This document shows, piece by piece, positions 11,955-21,572 of a stretch of 64,000 nt of DNA. The stretch comes from Prinsepia uniflora (taxonomy: Eukaryota; Streptophyta; Magnoliopsida; Rosales; Rosaceae). The position numbers and the translations under genes were made by a program. How positions within the stretch are numbered: position 1 is the first letter of the stretch; each line of letters starts with the position of its first letter. Where the stretch lies: the NCBI GenBank assembly GCA_032719365.1, contig CM064875.1, positions 38,276,693 through 38,340,692 of the forward strand. Direction: 5' to 3'. The notes beneath the pieces are model-generated. The model saw only the letters and a list, made by a program, of their open reading frames with translations, made no database searches and was not told the DNA's origin.

Positions 11955-12690
11955 TGTCAGGACCCGACCCTCCTCAGTCAAGACCCGACTCATCTAGCAC
12001 GATATTGTCCGCTTTGGGCCTCCTTGCTGTTGCCCTCACGGTTTTGTTTTCGGGAGCTCACGGTGCAACTTCCCAGGGGGTCACCCATCTGGAATTGCAC
12101 CAGCCTCAACTCGCTTAACTTTGGGGTTCCAATCCCCCCCCAAAGCCACTTGAGCTCCCAAAAGGCCTCGTGTTAGATAGGTGTGTGCCTACACCTTTAA
12201 GGCACATCACCATTCCCTTCCCAGACCATTCCCCCCTCGCAGGAATGTGGGATCGTTCACCGTTCACTACATGACACGGGTCTTACAATCCACCCCCCTT
12301 AGGGCCCAGCGTCCTCGCTGGCACACTTCCCGGTCGGGGTCTGGCTCTGATACCAAAATGTCAGGACCCGACCCTCCTCGGTCAAGACCCGACTCATCTA
12401 GCACGATATTGTCCGCTTTGGGCCTCCTTGCCGTTGCCCTCACGGTTTTATTTTCGGGAGCTCACGGTGCAACTTCCCAGGGGGTCACCCATCTGGAATT
12501 GCACCAGCCTCAACTCGCTTAACTTTGGGGTTCCAATCCCCCCCAAAGCCACTTGAGCTCCCAAAAGGCCTCGTGTTAGATAGGTGTGTGCCTACACCTT
12601 TAAGGCACACCACCATTCCCTTCCCAGACCATTCCCCCCTCGCAGGAATGTGGGATCGTTCACCGTTCACTACATGACACGGGTCTTACA
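11955..12690 (-). mobile_element. Cassandra-like TRIM, copy A
   Basis: The structure is LTR 11,955-12,287 (333 bp), a 71-bp interior, then LTR 12,359-12,690 (332 bp). On the minus strand each LTR begins TGTAAGACCC and ends GGTCCTGACA. The interior starts with TGGTATCAGAGCCA (12,342-12,355), the tRNA-Met primer site. It ends in a GGGGGGTGGAT polypurine tract next to the other LTR. The perfect 5-bp duplication CCAAC flanks the element. Each LTR contains a 57-nt segment similar to the internal promoter of 5S rRNA, the hallmark of Cassandra TRIMs. There is no coding capacity. Confidence 0.9.
12064..12120 (-). promoter_or_regulatory. 5S-rRNA-like internal promoter in TRIM LTRs (four copies)
   Basis: On the minus strand this segment reads AGTTAAGCGAG, then GATGGGTGACCCCCTGGGAA, then GTTGCA. 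This parallels the A box, the GATGGGTGACC element and the C box region of 5S rRNA (AGTTAAGCGTGC and GATGGGTGACCTCCTGGGAA). The other copies are at 12,468-12,524, 13,561-13,617 and 13,954-14,010. In known Cassandra elements this region supports RNA polymerase III transcription. Activity here is inferred. Confidence 0.8.
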
Positions 12691-13460
12691 CCAACCCTCT
12701 GGAAGAGCTGAACGGTTCTAAGAAGGTTTAGTGGGAGTGGATTTGTGACCACTTTGTCACGCCCGAGTGGATTGTAAGTTCATTTTCTTAATTTTTTTTA
12801 TATTTTTTAATTACTGAATTTAATTAAATTTATTAATGAATAGAAAAAATCAGAGGCCAACAAGCATAATCGGGGAAAGAAGGTGCTGAACCACTACGGG
12901 GGGTCGCGTCCATTGGCGGCCTGGCAAGAGGATCGGCACAACACCGGGCCACTGTTCCCAGAGGTGGATGTCTAGGGACAAGTGTATCTGGTCGAGGGAA
13001 CCCACAAGCTGATGCTATTCATGTAATTTAAATAATTATTTCTAATTTTTTTAATTATTATTTTTAATAAAATAATATTTGTGTTATGATTTTCAAGGCG
13101 GGAATACTGGAAGATATCCAGCAAACCTAGGAGAAGTTGACCCAGTAGCAGCTGGACACTCCCTTGGAGCAATAATTGCCAAATCCATAACGTTCGAGGG
13201 CAATCATGGAGCGACAACTTAGTCGACGTCCTAGAAAGATGGTCTGAGGTGCGGGTAAAAGGCTAGAGCGAGACATCTCGACCAACTCCGATGCTTCTTC
13301 AAGGGGCGTCAATCCTGAGGAGTACTCGGATTTAAAACGCAACTATACCGAGCTCCGGACCAAGACTGCCGAGCTGAGGGCCGAAAACGCCTGGATCCAA
13401 GCTTAGCTTGATATAGTCTTTAACAGTATGGGAGTTTGGCCGCCCTCTGAGCAAGCTTCG

Positions 13461-14175
13461 TGTCAGGACCCGACCCTCTTCTGTCAGGTCCCGATTCATC
13501 TAGTACGATATTGTCCGCTTTGGGCCTCGCCCTCACGGTTTTGTTTTCGGGAGCTCACGGTGCAACTTCCTAGGGGGTCACCCATCTGGAATTGCACCAG
13601 CCTCAACTCGCTTAACTTTGGGGTTCCAATCCCCCCCAAAGCCACTGAGCTCCCAAAAGGCCTCATGCTAGATAGGTGTGTGCCTACACCTTTAAGGCAC
13701 ACCACCATTCCTTTCCCAGACCATTCCCCCCTCGCAGGAATGTGGGATTGTTCACCGTTCCCTCCAGGACACGGGTCTTACAATCCACCCCCCTTAGGGC
13801 CCAGCGTCCTCGCTGGCACACTTCCCAGTCGGGGTCTGGCTCTGATACCAAATTGTCAAGACCCAACCCTCTTCTTTCAGGTCCCGATTCATCTAGCACG
13901 ATATTGTCCGCTTTGGGCCTCGCCCTCACGGTTTTATTTTCGGGAGCTCACGGTGCAACTTCCCAGGGGGTCACCCATCTGGAATTGCACCAGCCTCAAC
14001 TCGCTTAACTTTGGGATTCCAATCCCCCCCAAAGCCACTGAGCTCCCAAAAGGCCTCATGCTAGATAGGTGTGTGCCTACACCTTTAAGGCACACTACCA
14101 TTCCTTTCCCAGACCATTCCCCCCTCGCAGGAATGTGGGATTGTTCACTGTTCCCTCCAGGACACGGGTCTTACA
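13461..14175 (-). mobile_element. Cassandra-like TRIM, copy B
   Basis: The LTRs are 13,461-13,782 and 13,854-14,175 (322 bp each) and the interior is 71 bp. The primer site TGGTATCAGAGCCA lies on the minus strand at 13,837-13,850. The perfect 5-bp duplication CTTCG flanks the element (13,456-13,460 and 14,176-14,180). Relative to copy A, both LTRs lack about 10 bp near the CTTGCTGTTGCC block. Copies A and B therefore belong to different sub-lineages and are separate insertions, not a local duplication. Confidence 0.9.
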
Positions 14176-14429
14176 CTTCGTCCAAACAGCCTGGTACATC
14201 CTACTAGCGCCACCACCCCAACCAGCCTGGCACGTCCGACTAGCCTCACCACGCAGACCAGCCCCATCTAAGTCATTTATATGTTTTATATTTTGTTGTA
14301 AATATGTTCAAAACAATATTTTAAATTTTATAAATATATATTTGCTAATTCCAAATTTGAATTTTATTTAAATATCATATTTAATAATAATTCCATTAAT
14401 TAAATAATATAAAAAATAAAATTATTTAA

Positions 14430-15010
14430 TTATACGCGACGAATAATCTTTGTATTACCAGATGAATATCTCGTTCCGTGGATATCTACCGAAATATTTT
14501 TAATTATTTTTCAAAACAATACCCGACGAATTTTGGACTGCAACCCGACAAATTTCAAGATTCGGTGGATACCCACTAAAACCGTCTAAGATGTTACCCA
14601 ACGACCATTTGTACGTAACCCGACGAATATCATGATTCAGTTGCTAACCACCGAAAATATTTAATAACAATTCATGGGTTTACCCGACGAGTTAGTTAAT
14701 GTAAACCGGCGAATTATTCACTTCAGTGAATGGTTGTTGAACTCAATATGGCCCGACCAGCGTGAATTATTCATCGGGTTTGGTTTGACCAAGGATTACC
14801 CGACAAAGATTTACCCACGATCGTTGCTTCGGGTGATATCACGGTTACCCGACGATGGTTGGTAATTCGTCGTTATAAAGGGTGGTCCGATGTCGGGGAC
14901 TCGGCGGTGTGCTGCCCAATGGTGGCCCGTCGAGTTTGGTGTTACGCGGAGAATCTTTATCATTACCCGATGAGCCATTTTCACCGGGTAAAACCGTGTT
15001 TCTTGTAGTG
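14430..15010. repeat. right subterminal repeat region of CACTA-1
   Basis: ACCCGACGAA-type motifs recur about ten times (for example near 14,521, 14,620 and 14,681). The region ends with the terminal inverted repeat at 14,999-15,010. It corresponds to the left array at 4,070-4,400. Confidence 0.8.
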
Positions 15011-15013
15011 AGT

Positions 15014-16062
15014 GCAGAAATGGTGCGAGTCAACAAAATGTTGTAGAAACAAGAGATAAATCAACTTTAGTGGACATTTCAAGTTAAAATTACCCAACAT
15101 CGTCGAATGGCGACTATCAACAAAGCGAATTAGTGAGTACCTTGTAAAATTGGACTTATAAATTATAAACTTGATCATTTAAGTGTTCGATAAACTCATT
15201 GTCTTGTCCCTCCACTAGACGACTAGGTAGTTGGGTTCGGTTTTACTTGCTGTTAAGTACACGTAACTCGTAAGAGTACAAAAGTAAATAACTTTGTTTG
15301 TACATAAATATTGTCAGGGCATAAGAGCTGAAAAGCAGGCGGGTGAGAGGAAGGGGACAAATGCCAAACAAACTGAACATTCGAACTACATAAGCCCCCA
15401 AGGCGACGGATTCCAATTCGTAAACTCGGTAGTGTCTGACTCCAAGTTTGCAGAGGATGAGAGCGACTGTCAAACTCAAGGAAGTTTGCTGGCGAATAGC
15501 GGTAATGTCGGACACTGGAATGAGGAAGACAAAACTAAACTATTGGAATGGTGGAACTAGCAAGGCAGTGACGAATGAGATAAAGTGATGATACTCAAGG
15601 GATTAACAGTCATATGGGCACGCCAAGGGGGAACAAGTAGTTGGCAAACAGGGCGGTACAAAAAGGAAGCATGAAGGAAACGCTCCATAAAAAAAAATAA
15701 AAAATCTACGCCACCTAGTGGAAGGCTAACTGGAACTGAATTAATCGTTAACTTTAAACCATGCCAGTCTTCTTATGTCGTCAGAAATAGTAGTTAAATG
15801 TTGGTTATTTCATGTTTGCTGCACGCTTCAATATCAAGTAATAATAACAAAGGTCAGGTTGAATAAATAACCTCGAAGTATTTATGTTTGACCTGATAAA
15901 TAACTTCAAAATAACTATTGCATGGTTGGGCTTGCAATCCACGTTGTAAGTATCGAATTGGTGTAATGGTAAGCAGACTTGGCGATTTGGGGGATATTTA
16001 ACTCATTGGTGTGTTAATTGTCATCATAATTGGGCTGTTTATTTTATATAGTCATGTAATTC
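15014..16062. other. flanking DNA, no gene recognised
   Basis: This stretch lies between the two CACTA elements. The only long open stretch (15,294-15,560, plus) encodes an acidic, hydrophilic 88-residue peptide without recognisable family. It might be the displaced 3' part of the PMD gene, but I cannot support that. Confidence 0.35.
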
Positions 16063-16290
16063 ACGTTATCCAACGACATTTAATTCGTCGCTAAATTTTA
16101 TGTTACCCGACAAATATAACAAGGCTGTCGGATAACGTAATGGTGCGAAGAAAAAAATTCCGCAAGCTAAAAGTTCCAATGTTACTCGACGATAAAATCA
16201 TGCTCGTCAGGTAACAATAAAAAACCCTGACGAGTATATAGTTTTTAGGTCGTCGGGTAATACAAACGTTGATCAATGTTACTTGACGAG

Positions 16291-16893
16291 TGTTTGATCC
16301 TGAAATGACCAACTCGATGAGACCCGCTGGGGGATCTAGGACCAGCCGTGTGGTGTCTTGGGCCCGCTGGTGGCGTTGCTGCTCGGCAGGGATCCTGCAA
16401 ACTCTTGACACCGGTGTGGTGTCGGCCGAAGAGGCTCCGATGCCTAAGTTAGTGTCAGCGTGCCGAAGGGCAAGTAACTACAGTGCTCTAAATAGGGTCT
16501 GAGAGCTTACCTTTGTGAAGGGTTTCGAGGTATTTATAGTAGCCATAACTGCGGTAGGTGGGCTACTGTTGCGGGACCAGGTTGTGCTTTGTGGCTGAGA
16601 GTTTCCTGACAAGTCCTGGACATCCGAAGGAGGCGCCAGCTGGAGTCCCAACCTGCCTCCTTCAGGGAATGGGTATGGCAGAGTTGGTTAGGTGACTGTC
16701 GCAGCCAGCTGGCGTTTGTACCCTGTCAGGTGCCGAACGACAGGCCTGCAGGTCAGTGCCGATCGGCGGGCCACGGTGTGGGAGTGTCGATCGGCGGGCC
16801 ACGGTGTGGGGGGTGCCGATCGGGTAATCGATCGGTGTCCTTCCTGTCCTGGCGGGCCCTGTCCTTAGGTGGTCGGTCGATATGGTATCAACA
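16291..16893 (-). mobile_element. solo LTR (603 bp) in CACTA-2
   Basis: The insert starts TGTTTGATCC and ends GGTATCAACA on the plus strand, and the 5-bp duplication ACGAG is present at 16,286-16,290 and 16,894-16,898. Read on the minus strand it begins TGTTGATACCATAT, the same start as the LTR at 21,086, and has a TATAAATA box near 16,535-16,545. It is therefore a minus-strand Tat-type LTR. An imperfect ~36-bp direct repeat (CGATCGGCGGGCCACGGTGT) lies at 16,757-16,830. No internal domain is present, as expected after LTR-LTR recombination. Confidence 0.85.
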
Positions 16894-17289
16894 ACGAGCA
16901 AAACTCGTCGGATACGGTAATGGCGTGAAGGAAATTGTTTTGGCGCTAAGATTTTGTGTTTACCCGATGAGTCATTAAACTGGGCCCAATGATTTACTTT
17001 GTCAGGCAAACTCCTATTAGCATTTCACACAGCCGATCCACTCTTCTTCCTCCCCACCTGCATTTCATCATATCCCACAACTCTCTCTCTCTCTCAAATC
17101 ATGTAGTCACTAATATTAATTCTCCACCAAGCACATTAATTCATCTTCTCATCACATCATTTTCAATTAAAGGTATGTATTTAATTTTAGAGATTTTGAT
17201 ATTGTTTTTTTATTTTGATAAATATGTTGAAATTGTTAATTATTTGTGTAGAGATGGTGTAGGAAAAGATGAAAATAGAAAGTGTGTTA

Positions 17290-17590
17290 TGAATTAAAAA
17301 CATAAATTGTGATGGGAATTTAGAAAATTAGAAAATATGTTAGGAAATTAGGAAATTAGAAAATACGTTAGAAAATTAAGAAATTAGAGAATATGTTAAG
17401 AAATTAGAAAATTAAGAAATATATTAGGAAATTAGGAAAATAGAAAATATGTTAAGAAATTAAGAAATTAGAAAATATGTTAGGAAATTAAGAAATTAGA
17501 AAATATATTAGGAAATTAGGAAAATAAAAAATATGTTAAGAAACTAAGAAATTAGAAAATATGTTAGAAAATTAGGAAAATAGAAAATTG
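17290..17590 (+). repeat. AT-rich minisatellite, second copy
   Basis: Units of TTAGGAAATTAGAAAATATG type match the array at 11,176-11,600. The following ~300 bp are also shared between CACTA-1 and CACTA-2. Confidence 0.8.
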
Positions 17591-18139
17591 ATGGTAAACT
17601 TTCTTTTTTCATATATTTCGATGGTGTGAAATGTGTTTATATTTCATAATAGTTTATGGGAAGTTAATCGGGTTGATTAATTTTGTATAATTAAATTTAA
17701 GGAACAAGTTTAGATCCGTTTGAGAGTCAGTGAATCGAGTTAATTGACTAACTCTTACATTGTCCATTTATTCAGACAGTTTAGGAGTGTTCAACTATGT
17801 GTTGTATAGTTTGTGGTCTACGAGGTCAGGTTTCGGTTGTGAAAAAATCGGTTTGTTTGCATCCTACAATGTTCTCCGAATGCGTACTAGATATTTCTTT
17901 ATAATATCTATGTCGCGCATTTGGGGAACTGTAAGGAGATGTTGCTGAATTTTCTATTGATCGGAACTTTGGCTCGAAGATTGCGGACTGAACAGCACAA
18001 AATGTCCACTCTCCAATGGGATAGGACCACAAAATCGGAGTAATACAGAGACAAGCAGCTTTTGATATTCATTTTTCGGGCCATTAGGCGACAATGTTAA
18101 CCCAATTACTTACATTGACTATATTTTGTGCCAATAGGT

Positions 18140-19925
18140 ATAATGAACAGAAACTGGATGCAGTTGTTTGATCGATTTGCAGATTAGTATATGAATGAGA
18201 TCGACGACTTCATTGAGTTTGCACATAATAATTGCATTGATGAGATATGTATAGTTTTTTGTGTCGTAAATGTAATAACTGCAGTTGAATGTCGTTGAAT
18301 GAGATCTAATATCATATTGATCGAAATGGGATCATGCACAATTACACTAATTAGATATATCACGCCGAAGAAATATTTAATGAATTGATATCTTTAGTTC
18401 TTAGGCCCCATCGGGAATAAAGTACTTTAGATGAGTGATATGATAATAATTAGGTCCTTGAGATATTAACGGATGCATTTCCTCCCGTATCCGATGATAT
18501 AGATGGTGAAGCACCCAAGTTTCAACCCGAAGATTCTGAACTCCATTACAAGAGATTGTTGAAAGAAACTTAGCGTGAATCGTACTTGTGTTGTAAGACT
18601 CTTTTGGTTCTAGGGGAACTTATGGAGTTGATGCACATGAAAGTTGAGTATAATCAAGCAAACAACCATTTTGATCACATGATGGACATCATCATTCGAA
18701 TGCTCTCGAAAGAAAATCGTCTCCCTAAAGATCATTATAACTTGAAGAAGTTGTTGAAAGGTCTTGTTTTAGGGTATGTCAAAATTCATGCATGCAAGAA
18801 CAATTATGCATTATTTTATGGTGAATTCAAGCAGTTTAATAAATGTCTCGTGTGTAATGAGTCTAGGTTTCGAAAAAACAAGATTTCAAATAAGGTGCTG
18901 CATTATTTTCTACTAAAACCAAGACTACGAAGATTCTACATGTCATCTCACATAACGCGAGATATGAGGTGACACAAAGATGGGCACGTTGATGATGATA
19001 CATTCATTGAGGCATCTGGCTGATCGAGAGGCTTGGAAGGAATTCGACAAGATGTATCCTTATTTTGATGTAGAGCCAAGAAATGTTAGACTAGGGCTTG
19101 ATATTGATGGTTTTAATCCTTTCGGTAATTTTTCAAAGTGGTATAGTACCTGTCCAGTGGTTATAGTTCCGTATAAATTACCTCTTTAGAGATGCATGAA
19201 GAAAAAGTTCACCATCTGCAGTACTTTGATACGGAGCCCTAAATTCCCAAGTTATTCCATCGATATTTATTTATAATCATTAACTGATGAGATCGCAAAT
19301 CTGTGGGAAAATAGGGTACGGACGTACAACAAATTTAGTGGGTAAATGTTCACTATACGAGTAGTAGTAATGGTGACAATTAATGATTTTTTGGCTTACG
19401 ACATTTTGGTAGAGTGGAGCACTAAGGGTTATCTTGTGTGTCCTACATGTGGTCCAGACACAACGTTATGTTGGTATGCATCGAAGGTATGATACTTAGG
19501 TTCAAGAAGGTTTTTGCCATGTGATCACCGATGGCGTACGCAGTAAGATTCATTTGATGGTAAATTAGAGTTATGGGCTCGACCTCGAGAAAGATCCAGT
19601 GATGAGATATTTTCTAAATTGAACAGTATACTTGACTTCGTCATACGAGGTCCAAAACTTCCTCAACCGGAAAATTGGACGAAAAAAAAACATATTCTTC
19701 AAGTTTCCATATTGGTCAAAATTGAAAATCAGACATATTGCAGATCTTATGCACGTCGAGAAGAATGTTGTTGAGAGTGTTGTGGGAACTACTTTACCCA
19801 TTAAAGGAAAGTCAAAACATACAAAAAAGACTCGGCTATGTATGTAAGAACTGGGGATTCACCCTAATTTGTGGTTGAAAGTCGTCAATGGAAAATACGT
19901 CATAACTCATCCAAGTTATACATGT
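18140..19925 (+). pseudogene. TNP2-type CACTA transposase pseudogene
   Basis: The first piece (18,140-18,230) reads NWMQLFDRF and then IDDFIEFAHN, like the N-terminal transposase-associated domain of En/Spm proteins. A second open piece (18,586-18,972) reads NRLPKDHYNLKKLLKGLVLG then IHACKNNYALFYGEFK, matching the TNP2 segment that precedes the catalytic core. A third (18,980-19,189) reads RNVRLGLDIDGFNPFGNFS then CPVVIVPYKLP. A fourth (19,632-19,925) reads KFPYWSKLKIRHIADLMHVE then KNVVESVVGTTLPIKGKSK, equal to the conserved LPYW...H-x-x-DVMHVEKN block. Stops and frameshifts separate the pieces, and the C-terminal part is lost where the Tat fragment begins. The transposase is not functional. 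Confidence 0.85.
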
Positions 19926-19930
19926 ACCTC

Positions 19931-21572
19931 AAAAAATAAGAAAATTTCCTACCAGAAACCTCCTCGGTCGGGATCTCCTCCTCAGAAACCTCCTCAGTCG
20001 GCGTACCAATCACCCTGACTAGCTCTTTATCCCAACCACCTGTCATCTTCATAGCACGCATGCTCCCAGACGGCTTCCCAGCTGCCTGAGCAACCTCATC
20101 ATTACTCCCTGATGGCGTCCCACCCACCTAAGCAACCTCTTCATTGCCCCTATTGCCTCGAAACCGACCCAACGTCGATACCTCGGTCTGATCCCCCCAA
20201 TCGAGCTTCTTGTTGATCTTTCCGCTATCACTATATTCCATCAGCACACTCTTCTCCACCAATTCTGGAGTGAAAAATGAGGACGATAAGCCATGCTGAT
20301 CCTCATCGGTTTAACCTTTACCTTCATTGGGCTCGCTATCTCGGTCAGATATCGGTGCAATCTAAGGATAATAACATAAAGAAAACAATTTTTGATCAAC
20401 GACCACTATACTCCTCAAATCGAACCGATGTCTAGCCCCCCAGCTCATCCCTAGTTCATCCTCAAAAATGAATTTAATAATTAAAAAAAAAAGCAGAAAG
20501 AAAGCCATACCTTGTTTTTCCACGACAGTCGTCCTTGCCGAAAATTGCTCCACCACAAATTATGTCACATAAGCCTCGCCGTAAATTACCTTAGGGGAAG
20601 AGAAAAATTTCCACCAAAGCAAAAGCGTGAAAAAAGTAGAAGTAAAACCCTTCTCACTTTTCCCCAATTATTTATAAGGATGCCTCGACATGCGAAAGGT
20701 CACCTCGGTAAAACACCCCACACTTATTACCGTGCCATCTGTCATGTTCATACTAGTCTCACACGTCCCTACGCAAAGCGTTGGGAATTAAAAAGACGCC
20801 AAAAACCCAACCGGCACCGACCGAGTTGCACAGCTGGCACCCTATAACCTGCCCTGTCCATATCGACCGACACGCGTGCCCTCTGATCCAACCCAGACTG
20901 GTCGGTGTCCCACTGGTCCCCCGACCAATCCAACTCCAACCATACCGACAAGACATTCCTCTCTATACACTCCTTCACCTGGGGTACTTGGGGGACTAGA
21001 GGTATATTCTCTACACTGAGTCTGGGGCAGTTTTACAAGTCCCCAATTGAAAAATTCCACCTCGGTCAAGAACTTGGGGGGTTTCTGTTGATACCATATC
21101 AGCTCAAACTCATTTGGACCTAATACCTCTAGCCCAACACATTCTCACAAAGCTCAAGGAGCCCAAGCCCACACTAATAAACAAACCCTAGCAAAGGCTA
21201 ACCAGAACTGACACATGGACAGACCACATCCGTCTACCGTCAGGACATGTGTCAGCCTCACATTGAATGCAGATTCTCCCACATTGGAAGAACACATTTA
21301 TTATCATTCTCATACCCATACAAAAGAGGTCCTTTTCCCAATAAAGGTGAGTAAGCTTTTACTATTCACACCTATTTTAAGAATTACTATTCACCACTCA
21401 CTCCTTACACACAGACCCATCACTAACTTAGGCGTCGGAGTACCCTTAGGCTAGTACCACATTAGTGCCTACCTCTGATTGACCGACCAGTTACTCTTTT
21501 TTGATAGGTCAGTTTAAGGACACGTGACTAAGCAGAATTCTCTCCTAAGTTGGCACATTTTGTGCATCAACA
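19931..21572 (+). mobile_element. 3'-terminal fragment of a Tat-lineage LTR element
   Basis: The fragment has the same right-end architecture as the intact element at 25,649-37,536. It has a decayed antisense coding segment (19,900-20,360, minus), an antisense leader exon ending AAAAACAAG before a GT donor (~20,515), and an antisense TATAAATA box near 20,670-20,680. It then has two polypurine-like CTTGGGGG tracts (20,988 and 21,073) and a 3' LTR. The left end abuts CACTA-2 transposase debris. No gag or pol is present. Confidence 0.7.
21086..21572 (+). repeat. 3' LTR of the Tat-lineage fragment (487 bp)
   Basis: It starts TGTTGATACCATATCAGC after a GGGGGGTTTC polypurine tract and ends GTGCATCAACA. 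It keeps the blocks CCCAATAAAGGT (polyadenylation region) and CGTCGGAGTACCCTTAGG, matching CCCAATAAAGGT and CGTCGGAGCGCCTTAGG of the intact LTRs. It is clearly diverged from them, so the insertion is older. Confidence 0.75.

Larger units (their letters stand above)
11880..14275 (+). pseudogene. CACTA second-gene pseudogene (Ptta/En/Spm-like), split by two TRIMs
   Basis: Short coding pieces outside the TRIMs resemble the C-terminal part of plant Ptta/En/Spm proteins (transposase_24 type). One piece (12,725-12,770) reads WEWICDHFVTPEW. An intron-like AT stretch follows. Then 12,845-12,985 reads NKHNRGKKVLNHYGGSRPL, which fits the family pattern of an asparagine/arginine pair followed by H-x-x-GS. 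A further piece (13,260-13,430) reads YSDLKRNYTELRTKTAELRA, a likely coiled coil. TRIM A interrupts the first exon at 11,955 and TRIM B interrupts the coiled-coil exon at 13,461. In-frame stops are present. In CACTA elements this gene usually accompanies the TNP2-type transposase. The assignment is by motif memory only. Confidence 0.5.
4051..15010. mobile_element. CACTA (En/Spm) transposon 1, with nested insertions
   Basis: The left end begins CACTACAAGAAAA and the right end finishes with the inverted repeat TTTCTTGTAGTG. The 3-bp duplication AGT is present at 4,048-4,050 and 15,011-15,013. Both ends contain many subterminal motifs of the type ACCCGACGAA / TCGTCGGGTAA (4,070-4,400 and 14,430-14,990), as expected for transposase-binding arrays. 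Nested inside are a truncated LARD (4,404-11,175) and two TRIMs. The remaining own sequence contains a degraded second-gene exon set and an AT-rich minisatellite that also occurs in CACTA-2. No TNP2 transposase remains in this copy, so it is a non-autonomous or deleted element. The LARD insertion appears to have been accompanied by loss of the stretch equivalent to 17,000-17,280 of CACTA-2. Confidence 0.88.
16063..19930 (+). mobile_element. CACTA transposon 2, truncated at both ends
   Basis: From GTTATCCAACGACATT onward the sequence follows the left end of CACTA-1, including ACCCGACAA subterminal motifs, but the terminal CACTACAAG is missing. A solo LTR (16,291-16,893) splits the subterminal region. 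After a CT-rich leader (17,030-17,165) come the family minisatellite and then TNP2 transposase debris. On the right the element is cut by a Tat-lineage fragment starting near 19,931. It is closely related to CACTA-1 but kept the transposase region that CACTA-1 lacks. Confidence 0.75.

Noticed and set aside
12181..14207. Long open frames of 110-260 codons on the plus strand
   Set aside because: They translate the TRIM LTRs and interiors. The repeated peptides simply mirror the repeated LTRs.
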